Assembly: GCA_910589635.1 (NCBI GenBank)
Contig: CAJUTD010000001.1
Location: forward strand, 47,526 to 111,525
DNA from: an uncultured Lachnospiraceae bacterium
GTDB lineage: Bacteria > Bacillota > Clostridia > Lachnospirales > Lachnospiraceae
Reading direction: 5' to 3'
Length of the DNA stretch: 64,000 bases
The position numbers were made by a program, and so were the translations under genes. Shown here in pieces: positions 1 through 9,538 of the stretch. Numbering within the stretch: the stretch's first letter is position 1; each line of letters opens with the position of its first letter. The notes under the pieces are model-generated. The model ran no database searches, was not told the DNA's origin, and saw nothing but the letters and a program-made list of their open reading frames with translations.

Positions 1-1659
1 ATAAAGTTTCTCCCCCGGCCTTAACCCGGTAAACACAATGGGGATATCCTCATCCGGCTTATGCCCCGACAGAAGAATAAGGTTTCTTGCCAAATCAACA
101 ATCTTCACCGGTTCTCCCATATCGAGGACGAAAATCTCTCCCCCACGGGCATAGACGCCCGCCTGCAATACTAAAGAAACCGCCTCAGGGATTGTCATGA
201 AATAGCGGATAATGTCCGGGTGTGTGACCGTTACCGGTCCTCCCTGTGCAATCTGCTTTTTGAACAGCGGAATCACGCTGCCATTGCTGCCCAGCACATT
301 CCCAAACCGTACCGACACAAATTCTGTCTGCGAGCGGTTATTGTATGTCTGCACAATCATCTCACAGATTCGCTTGGTAGCTCCCATGATATTTGTGGGA
401 TTTACCGCCTTGTCCGTAGATATCATCACAAACCTTTTTGTCTTCCATCTGTCGGCCGCCTGCACAACTTTCCAAGTGCCGAGGACATTATTCTTCACCG
501 CCTCATTGGGGCTGTCCTCCATCAGCGGCACATGCTTATGCGCCGCTGCATGGTAAACAATATCCGGGCGGTACTTTTCAAAAATCATGTCCATCCGCCT
601 TGTATTGCGCACAGAGGCAATTAGCACGGTTAAGTCTAAATAGGGATATTTATTTTTGAGTTCGTTTTGGATGTCATAAGTCGTATTCTCATAGATATCT
701 ACAATGACAAGTCTTCTGGGATTATGCTCTGCCACCTGACGGCAAATTTCGCTTCCGATGGAGCCTCCGCCTCCCGTCACCAGCACGGTCTTTCCCGCCA
801 CATAATCTAAGATGGCAGACAAATCCACCTCTACCGGTTCACGTCCCAGTAAATCATTGACCTCAACTTCCTTGAGGGTGTTGACGCTTACCTCTCCGTT
901 GACAAGTTGGTAGATTCCTGGCAGACGTTTCAGTTCGCAGCCGGTTTCCTTGCAGATATCAAGAATCTCCTTGATCTCCCTCGCCGGGGCAGAAGGAATG
1001 GCAAGCATAATCTCATCCACATGGTATTTCTTTACCAGTCTCGGTATATCTTCACGTGTTCCCATAATTTTTACGCCATGCAGATAGCTTCCCTGTTTGG
1101 CCTTGGCGTCGTCCACTATACAGACCACACGCTTATTGACGTGACTGCTGTTAGCAATCTCCCGCACAAGCATATTTCCGGCGCCGCCCGCCCCCATGAT
1201 TAAGACATTCGTCCTGGTCTGAGAATCTTTCTGCCTTTTGGCAACTGTGCGCAACACGCGGTAAGAATAGCGACTGACCGCTACCATGCCAAACAGGCAC
1301 ATACCATAAAATACATAGTAACTACGGGGCATTTTCATGTCCATTAACACAATCACTGCCATCTGAACTCCTGATGACAACACGCTGCCAATAATGATGT
1401 TCATAAATTCCGTGGCTCCTGCATAGCTCCAAAGACTGCCGTACAGCCTCAGTACATAGAAAATGATAAGCGTAACTACCATCACAATGGAAATATACTG
1501 CAAGCTCCTATCAATATATTCGCGAGGTATTGCACTGTAATTGCCCTCAAAACGCAGCACAAGCGCAAGCAGGCTTGACAATACGACGGCAAACATATCA
1601 AACAATGCCAGACCCAATTTTTTCAGCAGAAGCTGATTTCTCTCTATCAGTATTTTCAC
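1..1659 (-). CDS. CapD/WbpM-like nucleotide-sugar dehydratase/epimerase, 3' end outside window
   Basis: Membrane-anchored polysaccharide biosynthesis enzyme of the CapD/WbpM/PglF family, which converts UDP-GlcNAc-type sugars to 4-keto-6-deoxy (or epimerised) derivatives. I translated the reverse strand directly: a GTG start at 1657-1659 preceded by AGAGGG, then 553 codons open to the window edge. The N-terminus has about four membrane segments (first 125 residues), then a CoA-binding-like Rossmann region (LIMGAGGAGNMLV), then the catalytic SDR domain with nucleotide motif VTGGGGSIGSE and downstream FVLDMGEPVKIVDLAR and TGLRPGEKLY, both typical of the family. Family members usually run 600-650 residues, so roughly the last 50-100 residues are missing only because the window ends. 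It starts 16 bases after the upstream ligase gene, so it is probably cotranscribed. The exact sugar product is not decidable here. Confidence 0.93.
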   Translation of the reverse strand, partial: MKILIERNQLLLKKLGLALFDMFAVVLSSLLALVLRFEGNYSAIPREYIDRSLQYISIVMVVTLIIFYVLRLYGSLWSYAGATEFMNIIIGSVLSSGVQMAVIVLMDMKMPRSYYVFYGMCLFGMVAVSRYSYRVLRTVAKRQKDSQTRTNVLIMGAGGAGNMLVREIANSSHVNKRVVCIVDDAKAKQGSYLHGVKIMGTREDIPRLVKKYHVDEIMLAIPSAPAREIKEILDICKETGCELKRLPGIYQLVNGEVSVNTLKEVEVNDLLGREPVEVDLSAILDYVAGKTVLVTGGGGSIGSEICRQVAEHNPRRLVIVDIYENTTYDIQNELKNKYPYLDLTVLIASVRNTRRMDMIFEKYRPDIVYHAAAHKHVPLMEDSPNEAVKNNVLGTWKVVQAADRWKTKRFVMISTDKAVNPTNIMGATKRICEMIVQTYNNRSQTEFVSVRFGNVLGSNGSVIPLFKKQIAQGGPVTVTHPDIIRYFMTIPEAVSLVLQAGVYARGGEIFVLDMGEPVKIVDLARNLILLSGHKPDEDIPIVFTGLRPGEKLY

Positions 1660-1675
1660 GTGAGTCCCTCTTTTC

Positions 1676-3664
1676 CTAGTTTTTCTCTGTTTCCATCCTC
1701 CCCAGGTAGCCCACCGATAAATAGTAACACAGCCACAATGGATGTCCCCAGGAAATCTCCACGTTTGCACATAAACAAAAACACGGGTACATGATACCCA
1801 AAAATAGTAAATAAATATTTTTTCTGCCTTTCTTACGGAAATAGCAGGTAAATCCATAGGCAGCAACTATTATCTGAAAAGCCACATAGGGAAGCAAGAC
1901 AAAGATTCCGTGCCGATATGCCATGCCCAGATACCCATTGTAAGGCGCTATTTCACGGCGGAATACCTCCTGGCCTCCGCTGTGCCCAAACAAATTGAGC
2001 CGCCTGGCATATGTGCGCCAGATAATGGGAAGCTTTGCCGATTCCTTTGTCCTAACACCTTCCAAGCTGTGTGGAAATTGCATAAGATACAACTCCCTCT
2101 GCTCTCCCTCAAGCCTCGTCACAAGCAGTTCACCTTCGTATTCCACGTCCATGCCCAAAAGCTGCGGAAAATATTTGGTGCTGACAAAAACGAGACAGGT
2201 ACAAGCATAAGCAAAAATCGCTGCCATCATAACATTTAAAAATACTGCCCGCCATTTTTCTGCTTTCTTATATAGCTTCCTGGCCAAAAGGGGAATATAT
2301 AAGACGCCAAGCAACAGGAAAATAACGATTCCCGGCAAATGCCCGCTTCTCAACAGTAGGAATAAGCTGATTGCCCCGCCAGTTATATTTTTCACATAAG
2401 AGACAAACCCACCCCGGCCGCCTATTACCCGATCCAGCTCTGCCAGAAAAACCACCGCCATCAGCACAGCGTACATGGCGAGCTGCTCTGAACTTCTGAA
2501 AATACCGTTATAGTCGACCGCCGGCAGCTTGCCGCGGAATACCATACAAAAACCTACACCTAAGAAAAATGTAATCTCCAAGGCCTCCAGCAAATCATGA
2601 AGCATTCTGCCCGGCTTCTCCATATTCTGCCAGAAATATACGAACACACTCCCGGCCAATAACATGGTGTACCCGACTACTGATTCCAATTCCCGGACCA
2701 TAAAGAGGTCGCACAATATAATCGCCAGCCAAAGCAAAAACCAGCTTTTCATCAATGGTCCGCACCAGCACATGTTCCGCAGCGGCTTCTCCCAAGATAC
2801 AAAAGAAATGAAAAGAAGCAAAAGCACACAAACAAGCACATGGTAACGGTACATCTGCCTGCTCCCCAGCCATCCGGCCGCATTGCCAACCATCATCCAC
2901 ACGAACAACACGCTAAATAAAAATTTGCGTACGGATTCCCTTTGGTAGGGGTACAGTTTTCCACCCATCTGCTTCCCCAAAAAATCTCCAAAGACTTTGA
3001 TAACATCCTGCATAGTCTCCAGAAGCAGACGGATAATGCGCAAACCGTACCCTCTGCCGGGAAATTTTGCCCGAAGAACTCTGCCAATAACAAGAAAGAC
3101 TGCAAACAGGGCGTATACACCTGCCAGAGCAACGACAAACAGCTCCAGGAAATGCGGGACTGTAAACCAGGAAGGGGTGGTTCTAATCTGTATATCCGAG
3201 ATGGAAATAAATTCTCCCTCAGCATCCAGAATTACAATCCCAAATATCCGAATAGGCAGCGTACTGTCCATCTGAATCATATTTCGCCCCTGGGTAAGCG
3301 TGATCGGCTGCTCCAGGATTTTTACATTCTCGCCGTCATAGTACCTGAGAATGCCATTTACTGGCTCCTTACTCAGCTCCCTTACGGTTATATAGAGAAA
3401 ACTCCATGTCTGCACCGTATCGCTTGGGCGGTAGCGGATCATTGCCTTATCGCTCAACAGACGGTGGCCGCCATTTTCCCTCTCATAAAGCCAATTTTCT
3501 GAACCCATACGCAGCCTGGCCGGCTCCACGTCATATACCCTGCCGGCCGATATGAATTCCTGAAAGTTCACGCTCCCTCCCAGACGCATCATCACAAGCA
3601 TCACGCTAACCAGCGCTCCGGCAAAAAGAAACAGAAATATATAAAGTTTTCTTCTTTTTCCCAT
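1676..3664 (-). CDS. O-antigen-ligase-like multi-spanning membrane protein, divergent copy
   Basis: 662-residue membrane protein with one N-terminal anchor, an extracellular beta-rich region (about residues 30-165) and about ten further membrane segments. It is a tandem paralogue of the gene immediately upstream (4-base gap): both share the GSVNxxxF opening, the beta region and the overall membrane layout, and both resemble the Wzy/WaaL (O-antigen ligase/polymerase) superfamily. In the upstream copy the large outer loop carries HAHN; here the aligned segment reads IAPYNGYLGMAYRHG, so the histidines normally expected in this loop are absent. Either the acceptor chemistry differs or this copy is a partner subunit. 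Role inferred: attaching or polymerising lipid-linked glycan outside the membrane. RBS AGGGTGAAGGA sits just before the ATG. Confidence 0.8.
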   Translation of the reverse strand: MGKRRKLYIFLFLFAGALVSVMLVMMRLGGSVNFQEFISAGRVYDVEPARLRMGSENWLYERENGGHRLLSDKAMIRYRPSDTVQTWSFLYITVRELSKEPVNGILRYYDGENVKILEQPITLTQGRNMIQMDSTLPIRIFGIVILDAEGEFISISDIQIRTTPSWFTVPHFLELFVVALAGVYALFAVFLVIGRVLRAKFPGRGYGLRIIRLLLETMQDVIKVFGDFLGKQMGGKLYPYQRESVRKFLFSVLFVWMMVGNAAGWLGSRQMYRYHVLVCVLLLLFISFVSWEKPLRNMCWCGPLMKSWFLLWLAIILCDLFMVRELESVVGYTMLLAGSVFVYFWQNMEKPGRMLHDLLEALEITFFLGVGFCMVFRGKLPAVDYNGIFRSSEQLAMYAVLMAVVFLAELDRVIGGRGGFVSYVKNITGGAISLFLLLRSGHLPGIVIFLLLGVLYIPLLARKLYKKAEKWRAVFLNVMMAAIFAYACTCLVFVSTKYFPQLLGMDVEYEGELLVTRLEGEQRELYLMQFPHSLEGVRTKESAKLPIIWRTYARRLNLFGHSGGQEVFRREIAPYNGYLGMAYRHGIFVLLPYVAFQIIVAAYGFTCYFRKKGRKNIYLLFLGIMYPCFCLCANVEISWGHPLWLCYYLSVGYLGRMETEKN

Positions 3665-3668
3665 TCCT

Positions 3669-5675
3669 TCACCCTCTTACGCTTCTGTCCACCGGCTGAT
3701 GAGCAATGCCTCCCAGCGCAATGAAAAATGTCAACCAGCTAATATAGAAAAACGGCGTCGCCATATCCTCCGCCAGCCCCTGGATGATATAATTCACCGC
3801 AGCCATAAGAAAAAACAGGCTGATACCTGACCGCTTCCTGTTAAAAATAGCTAATATCCCATATTTGACACTATAATATAAGATAACAAGATAGGGCACT
3901 GCTGTAAACACCCCATAATAACTCATCATTTGCAAAAGTGCATTGTGGGCATGCGTCGCTTTACCGTCAAAACATTCCAGATAGTTCGCATGCCCAAACA
4001 GATTCATCTGCCGAAAATACTCCTTCCAAATTTCCGTCCTGCTGCTGAACAGCGAATCCCAGTCTCCGCTCCTGACTTTACTCAGTACACGTCCAGCCAC
4101 GCCGGATTTCGGTTCCTTGGCTGCATTAACAACCATCGCCAACGGATTTCCCTGTGTCACATAGGCATCGCCCTCAAATGTAATTTTCGTCTTTAACATA
4201 TCCGGCACATGATCTAAACATAATTTTCCCGGAATCCAAGTAATGGCAATGGCAGCGATAAACGCCAGTGCAAACGCCCTGATATTTCTCTGATAGTTGT
4301 GCGGCTTTTCATTGGGAAATTGTTTCCAGACAAAGACCACCCATTCGGCAATGTACACTACGAAAGAGGTAATACTTTCCGTTAGCAGCAGGAATCCGCA
4401 GAGGCTGGCGAGCGCCAGGACATTTTGGCAGAAAGCGCCAAGTTTCAGCTTCTCCTTATTCAGGTTTTCATCCAGCCAGATTAAAAATGCAATATTTACA
4501 GTGACAAGATAGCCGGCAAAGGAATTGGGATTCTGGTAAATTCCCATATAACGGATGCCGACAACAGCCGGGCGAAAAAATAAACAGAAAAAACAGGCTG
4601 CCCAATAGGTCCACCGCATTGCGATCAAAAAATCCTTTAAAAGGTAATCCGGTTTTTTCATGGTACCCCACGCTAAATAAAAGGGTCCCATACAACCCAG
4701 CATGAAAATACCCACATTCTGGATTCTTTTCTCCACTACGAATTCTGATATGATACACAGAACCCACAAGGCAAACCAGGCATACATCAGGGGGTTTTTC
4801 CAGTTCACTTCCCGCCTCTTGGGATTTCCCGAGATAATCGCCACAAGCAGCATACAGACGCCAAGCAAAAGCACCAGACGCCTCTGCGGCAACGCCTGCC
4901 AGCGCCAGCCGGTAACGAACATCAAATAGATTATCAGCAAGCTTATGAAAAAAAGCCCCCTGCGAACATATGGTATCTTCTGAGAGGAAATTATCCTGCG
5001 CAATCCTGCTGCATTGCCCAGAAAGCAGCTGTAAGCCTCCTGCAATTTCTCAATCCAGCCATGCCTTCGCCAAATCATGTTCATTTCCTCGCGTCGAAAC
5101 AGAAACAAAACAAAGAGCAGGACAAAAACCCAGCAGCCAAACATAATAGAAAATACCATAAGGGCCTCTCCCCAGCCAAAAGTCTGGGCCTGCTCCCGAA
5201 ATTGCAGGCGCTTAATGTGAAATGAGGAGGGACCCTGCACAACCAGGTTAAAACTATAGATGCCATCTTCCTGCAAACTCAGGACATTACGCCCCTCTTG
5301 CAGATCACAATCTATCATATATAACACATTGCCGCCGCTGTCACAGAACTGGGCCTGGCAATGGATAGGAACGCTCAGATCCCTCACTTCCAGATAAAGA
5401 TAATTCCAATGCTTCTGTTTGCTGCGAATCTGAAAGGGATGGCTACCTGTTTCAGCGCTGATCTCTATCCGTTTTGTGCTGTAATTGTATTGCCAGTTCT
5501 CCGCTGTCTTCTCATATTCAGAACTGATAATGTCATAAATGGCTCCAACATCATAAAATTTGTGCAGGTTGACACTCCCACTCAGGTACATGACAGAAAC
5601 CATACCTGAAAAGATTACGCCAACCATCAGGCAGACGACAATTTTCAGACTGTTGTTTTTCTCTGTCACAACCAC
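3669..5675 (-). CDS. O-antigen ligase/polymerase family protein (Wzy_C type)
   Basis: 668-residue polytopic membrane protein of the O-antigen ligase/polymerase family. Visible family marks are QNPNSFAGYL in a central membrane region and a large extracytoplasmic loop with GHANYLECFDG followed by HAHN at residues 575-578, the conserved loop motif of the Wzy_C domain. Residues 30-165 form an extracellular beta-rich insert shared with the downstream paralogue. The start is a GTG whose frame overlaps the last 10 bases of the AMP-ligase gene; GGGAG lies 7 bases ahead of it, while a second in-frame GTG at 5669 would give a GTGA overlap. Tight coupling to the Dlt-like set suggests that it handles the same polymer. 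Known of the family: transfer of a lipid-linked glycan to an acceptor. The specific acceptor is unknown. Confidence 0.85.
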   Translation of the reverse strand: MVVTEKNNSLKIVVCLMVGVIFSGMVSVMYLSGSVNLHKFYDVGAIYDIISSEYEKTAENWQYNYSTKRIEISAETGSHPFQIRSKQKHWNYLYLEVRDLSVPIHCQAQFCDSGGNVLYMIDCDLQEGRNVLSLQEDGIYSFNLVVQGPSSFHIKRLQFREQAQTFGWGEALMVFSIMFGCWVFVLLFVLFLFRREEMNMIWRRHGWIEKLQEAYSCFLGNAAGLRRIISSQKIPYVRRGLFFISLLIIYLMFVTGWRWQALPQRRLVLLLGVCMLLVAIISGNPKRREVNWKNPLMYAWFALWVLCIISEFVVEKRIQNVGIFMLGCMGPFYLAWGTMKKPDYLLKDFLIAMRWTYWAACFFCLFFRPAVVGIRYMGIYQNPNSFAGYLVTVNIAFLIWLDENLNKEKLKLGAFCQNVLALASLCGFLLLTESITSFVVYIAEWVVFVWKQFPNEKPHNYQRNIRAFALAFIAAIAITWIPGKLCLDHVPDMLKTKITFEGDAYVTQGNPLAMVVNAAKEPKSGVAGRVLSKVRSGDWDSLFSSRTEIWKEYFRQMNLFGHANYLECFDGKATHAHNALLQMMSYYGVFTAVPYLVILYYSVKYGILAIFNRKRSGISLFFLMAAVNYIIQGLAEDMATPFFYISWLTFFIALGGIAHQPVDRSVRG

Positions 5676-7708
5676 TGGATAACTCCCATCTTCTTAGCCA
5701 GGGCTTTCGGTTCTTTCGCCGGATAACCCATGGCAATTGTAGACCATACAATATGCGTTCCCGGAATTCCATAAGAATCCAATAATTCCCGTATTTTGGG
5801 TTCATCAGAAATTGTCTTTAAGGCATTTAGCCAGACAGTGCCGATTCCATAAGAGCTTGCCGCCAACATAATATTCTCCGCCGCACAGGAGCTGTCCTGA
5901 ATGCAGTTGTCATTCCTTCTGTCATTTGAAACAAGCACCAGCGTAACCGGGTTATTAAACCCATAAAAATAAACGCCCTTCTCTTTCGCTGCTTCTGAAA
6001 CGACCTCACGGAAATGCGCAATCTTGCCTGCATCCTGGATTACCGTAAACTTCCAGGTCTGCATGTTATGCCCGGAAGGGGCGTAAATGCCTGCCTTGAC
6101 GATCATCTCCAGCTTCGCCCTGGGAATCTGTGCATCCGTAAAATCCCTGACGCTGTGACGATGATAGATGGCCTGGATTATTGGATTCATCAGCTCTTCA
6201 TCGCCGTTTTCCTCCCATATTTGCCTCAACGCCTTATAGTCCAGCTTCTGCATGCGGTTGCGCGGAAGTTCCTCGAGCACAATATATCTGTGCGGTATCT
6301 TATAAGCTTCCATCTTCGTTGAGAGGAATTTCGTCAAGGCATTGCGGTCAAACTCATTTCCCTCGGGAACCACATAGAGTACCGGTACAAACCCCAACGT
6401 ATCGTCCGGGTCTTTGACGCCGATACAGCCGCATTCCCGCACCTGTTCAAACTCTTGGGCAATATTCTCAACCTCAATCGGAGAAACCTTTTCCCCGCCG
6501 ACATTGATAATCGCATCGGCACGTCCCAACATATAGACGTAACCCTCATCATCTGTATACACTAAATCATTCGTATATAACCATCCGTCCACTAAGGTCT
6601 TGGCATTTTCCTCAGGCAGATTATAATAACCAGCCATCTGCATATCGCCCTTTAAGACCATCCTGCCTGCCGTATCAATATCTCTCGCCTCAATCTGCCT
6701 GCCCTGTTCATCTACAACTTTCAGGGTAACCCCCTCAATAGGCTTACCCAGCGCCATATATTTATCCGGCCTTGCCGAAACGTTCAGGAAAATAGCCCCG
6801 CCTGTTTCTGTGGAACCCCATGTATTAAAAATTGTGGTGTTTGGCAGAAGAGCCGTCAGCTTTTTCTTCATATCATAGCTCAGAGAACCTGCTCCAAATT
6901 CAATATAACGCAGTCTGCCAAGAATTTCAGCAAACTGATCCTGCATCTGGCGCATAATCAGGTCAATAGACGCCGGAACGCTGACGAGCGCCGTACAGGC
7001 AAACTCTGTAATATTACGCTCAAGCTCCTTGGCAAACGTAAACCCATTCTGGATTACGATTGTTGCGCCGACATACAACGCCGTCCGCAGCACGCGCATA
7101 CCAACAGAATGGTTGAGCGGCAAAGGAATCAATACGACGTCGGAAGTCTGCATTCCTACCCCATTCCAGGTATTGTGCGTACTCGCATAGAGCGTTCTGT
7201 ATGTGAGCATAGCTCCTTTCGGCGTACCGGTAGTTCCGGTCGTAAACAACATCTCCGCCACATCCTCTTCTCCTGGCAGGGCATATTCCATTTCCGGCTC
7301 CATGCCCTTCTCATCCAGTTCCGAGACCTCCTGATAAAACTTCTTTAATGAAACCCTCTTTGCTTCCTCCGCCTTGCTGTCCGTCAGCAGCAGCTTGGGA
7401 TTGATAAACTGATACACGTCAAGGATATTCTTCTCCTTTGATTTCTTGTCCAAAGGAACAGTCACTGCGCCCAGATACTGTGCGCCCAGCAAAATAACCA
7501 CATACTCCGGCTTCGACATTGCCGTCAGCATCACAATATCACCACGGTCTACACCGTATTCCGTATGCAGTTTATGCGCGGCAATCTTCATCTGACTACA
7601 GAGCTGTGCATAGCTAATCTTCACATTTTTAAAACCAACCGCTGTCTTTCCGGCAAGTCCGGGCTCCTGCCCATGCGCAAGCACTGCTTCCACAATCGTC
7701 TTATACAT
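5666..7708 (-). CDS. AMP-forming acyl ligase fused to a C-terminal nitroreductase domain
   Basis: 680 residues. Residues 1-505 are an ANL-family adenylating enzyme: LFTTGTTGTPKGAML (P-loop), NTWGSTETGG, YTNDLVYTDDEG, GRADAIINVGGEKVSPIEVE, and a C-terminal lysine motif RMQKLDYKAL. Residues 507-680 are a compact nitroreductase (flavin) domain: RHSVRDF and APSGHNMQTWKF match the FMN-binding ends, and CAAENIMLAASSYGIGTVW is also typical. The next genes upstream are an acyl carrier protein, an MBOAT and an SGNH protein, so the ligase takes the DltA position: activate an acid and load it on the carrier. The flavin domain implies that the acyl group is oxidised or reduced before transfer, which is inference. 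The substrate is not known; D-alanine is not excluded but would not need the flavin domain. RBS CAGGAGGACGAA precedes the ATG. Confidence 0.92.
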   Translation of the reverse strand: MYKTIVEAVLAHGQEPGLAGKTAVGFKNVKISYAQLCSQMKIAAHKLHTEYGVDRGDIVMLTAMSKPEYVVILLGAQYLGAVTVPLDKKSKEKNILDVYQFINPKLLLTDSKAEEAKRVSLKKFYQEVSELDEKGMEPEMEYALPGEEDVAEMLFTTGTTGTPKGAMLTYRTLYASTHNTWNGVGMQTSDVVLIPLPLNHSVGMRVLRTALYVGATIVIQNGFTFAKELERNITEFACTALVSVPASIDLIMRQMQDQFAEILGRLRYIEFGAGSLSYDMKKKLTALLPNTTIFNTWGSTETGGAIFLNVSARPDKYMALGKPIEGVTLKVVDEQGRQIEARDIDTAGRMVLKGDMQMAGYYNLPEENAKTLVDGWLYTNDLVYTDDEGYVYMLGRADAIINVGGEKVSPIEVENIAQEFEQVRECGCIGVKDPDDTLGFVPVLYVVPEGNEFDRNALTKFLSTKMEAYKIPHRYIVLEELPRNRMQKLDYKALRQIWEENGDEELMNPIIQAIYHRHSVRDFTDAQIPRAKLEMIVKAGIYAPSGHNMQTWKFTVIQDAGKIAHFREVVSEAAKEKGVYFYGFNNPVTLVLVSNDRRNDNCIQDSSCAAENIMLAASSYGIGTVWLNALKTISDEPKIRELLDSYGIPGTHIVWSTIAMGYPAKEPKALAKKMGVIQWL

Positions 7709-7767
7709 TTCGTCCTCCTGACTAAATAACTGTAAAAATCATCTCAAATGGCGCCAAAAATGACAGC

Positions 7768-7995
7768 CTAACTGGAAAGTTTCTCAACCATTTTTGCCAG
7801 TCCGGCAATCGAATTAAAATTATCCTCGATAATCTCTTCATAGGGAATAGTAATCCCGAATTCCATCGTCAGAGTGGCAATGATTCCCGTAATCGTCAGG
7901 GAATCTAGAATTCCGTCATCCACCAATGTGTCTGACTCCTTAAAATCAATTTCCGGAAACTCTTCTGACAACAACTCATAAATTTTTTCTTCCAT
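7768..7995 (-). CDS. Acyl carrier protein (DltC-like)
   Basis: 75-residue acyl/aminoacyl carrier protein. The phosphopantetheine attachment site is visible as DDGILDSLTI with the serine in the D-S-L triplet; the rest is acidic and helical, as expected for the four-helix carrier fold. It lies between the MBOAT gene (17 bases upstream) and the AMP-ligase/nitroreductase gene, the same grouping as dltB-dltC-dltA in D-alanylation operons. Its role is to hold the acyl group activated by the ligase as a thioester and present it to the MBOAT channel. A dedicated phosphopantetheinyl transferase is not in the window, so a housekeeping enzyme would have to modify it. Confidence 0.92.
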   Translation of the reverse strand: MEEKIYELLSEEFPEIDFKESDTLVDDGILDSLTITGIIATLTMEFGITIPYEEIIEDNFNSIAGLAKMVEKLSS

Positions 7996-8012
7996 AGTTC
8001 TAATCTCCTTTT

Positions 8013-9518
8013 CTAAAATCCCATATAAACAAAGTTTGAGGCATCGTAACCAGGTCCATAAATGCCGAATACAATTAACGCTATAATTGCAATATAATAA
8101 ATCGCCCAGCGGAATCCCAGGTTATATCCGGCAATCCGGGTGCGAAGACCTCCTTTTTCCTGTAACATGCTGACCGCCCATAATAACACGAACATACACA
8201 TCAGCAGTGAAAAATCTTTCCAATCCAATCCGTATGTATAGATTGTGTCATCTACAAGTTCCCATGGATGAAATTCAAATGCAATTTTGCGGAAAATCTG
8301 CAAGGTCATATGCAGATTGTTGGGAATCGTAATAATCCTGCCAATGCAGAACAGCCCAAATGTACGCACCATACGAAAAATCTGAAAGCTCTCCGCTTCT
8401 GTGTTGATGTGAAGAAACTGATTGATCTTCTTGATTTCCGGCGCCCAGATTTGAGATGCGATGATCATCGCCCCCCAATAAACGCCCCAGACGACGTACG
8501 CTTTGCCCGTGCCGTGCCAGACGCCGGTGAGAATCCACACAATCGCCAGCGGAATCGCCGCCATCAACGATTTTCCTACTCGCGCGCCGAAATGCTTTTT
8601 CGCCCACTGGAGGACCTTTGCCATCCGCGGGGACGTCACAACCGGCATATACACATAATCCTTGAACCACACGCCAAGCGTAATATGCCATCTCCGCCAA
8701 AACTCGGCGGCGCTTTTCGAGAAAAACGGCCTCCTGAAGTTCTGCTCTAATTCGATGCCGAAAATCTGCGAAACGCCGGAAGCCATGTCCATACATCCTG
8801 AGAAATCACAGTACAGCTCCACAGTTGCAAAAATGGCTGCTACCAACAACATACTCCCCGACATTCTGGGAATATCACCAAACACCTCGCCCGTAAAAAT
8901 TGCAAGCCTGTCCGCAATTACCAATTTCTTAATCAGCCCCCAAAGGAAAATCTGTAGCCCAAAGCACATTCTCTGATAATCAAAACGGTGCCCTTCATAG
9001 AGCTGATTTGCCAGCTTATCATACCGTGCAATCGGTCCTTGCAGAATTTTGGGGAAAAATGCCACAAAAAGCAGGAATTTCAACGCATTCGCCTCCGGCT
9101 TATATTTCCTGCGGTAAATGTCAATCAAATACGAGATTATGGAGAACGTATAATAGGAAATCCCCAACGGAACAATTATCCTTGCCGCAATGTTTTCAGG
9201 CATATAACGGGTGCACTTTACCAACGCCAGAACCGCTATAAGAATCACAACCCCTATTCCACTCACAAGCTTCGCTTTCTTCTTGGCTTCCTGCGCCCCT
9301 ACGCCCTCGTCACCATAAACTCTGCCGATGCCAAGCCCGCACAGCCAGCCTACGATTGCCGCTCCAAGCAGCATTGGAAGCATCTCAATCCCCTGAAAAA
9401 TATAGAAAGCAAGGCTTCCCAGAAGCAGTACCATCCATCGGTATTTCAAGGGCATTGCAAAATATGCAATTACCACAACCAGCAATAAGATATAAAATTC
9501 TGCGGAAATAAATGTCAT
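8013..9518 (-). CDS. MBOAT acyltransferase (DltB/AlgI family)
   Basis: 501-residue polytopic membrane O-acyltransferase. Family marks: YCDFSGCMDMA (236-246), FWRRWHITLGVWFKDYVY (273-290) and GVWHGTGKAYVVWG, whose His335 is the presumed catalytic residue. The length is nearer AlgI/PatA than classical DltB (about 400 residues). With the carrier protein downstream and the SGNH protein upstream, it should take an acyl group from the cytoplasmic carrier and pass it through the membrane to an extracellular acceptor. The polymer acceptor is inferred from context (a teichoic-acid-like phosphate polymer made by the neighbouring TagF-type genes). RBS GGAGCTTATTGAT precedes the ATG. Confidence 0.92.
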   Translation of the reverse strand: MTFISAEFYILLLVVVIAYFAMPLKYRWMVLLLGSLAFYIFQGIEMLPMLLGAAIVGWLCGLGIGRVYGDEGVGAQEAKKKAKLVSGIGVVILIAVLALVKCTRYMPENIAARIIVPLGISYYTFSIISYLIDIYRRKYKPEANALKFLLFVAFFPKILQGPIARYDKLANQLYEGHRFDYQRMCFGLQIFLWGLIKKLVIADRLAIFTGEVFGDIPRMSGSMLLVAAIFATVELYCDFSGCMDMASGVSQIFGIELEQNFRRPFFSKSAAEFWRRWHITLGVWFKDYVYMPVVTSPRMAKVLQWAKKHFGARVGKSLMAAIPLAIVWILTGVWHGTGKAYVVWGVYWGAMIIASQIWAPEIKKINQFLHINTEAESFQIFRMVRTFGLFCIGRIITIPNNLHMTLQIFRKIAFEFHPWELVDDTIYTYGLDWKDFSLLMCMFVLLWAVSMLQEKGGLRTRIAGYNLGFRWAIYYIAIIALIVFGIYGPGYDASNFVYMGF

Positions 9519-9538
9519 ATCAATAAGCTCCTATCTTC

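Noticed and set aside
6187..6210. Separate start for the nitroreductase domain at its internal ATG
   Set aside because: No ribosome site at a usable distance and the ligase frame runs through without a stop, so a fusion is the simpler reading.
7749..7756. Palindrome TGGCGCCA between the carrier protein and ligase genes
   Set aside because: Eight bases only, flanks do not pair, no T-tract; likely chance.
8268..8796. Plus- and minus-strand open frames of 160-173 codons within the MBOAT gene
   Set aside because: Low-complexity Arg/Gly/His composition and complete overlap with conserved MBOAT motifs in the true frame.
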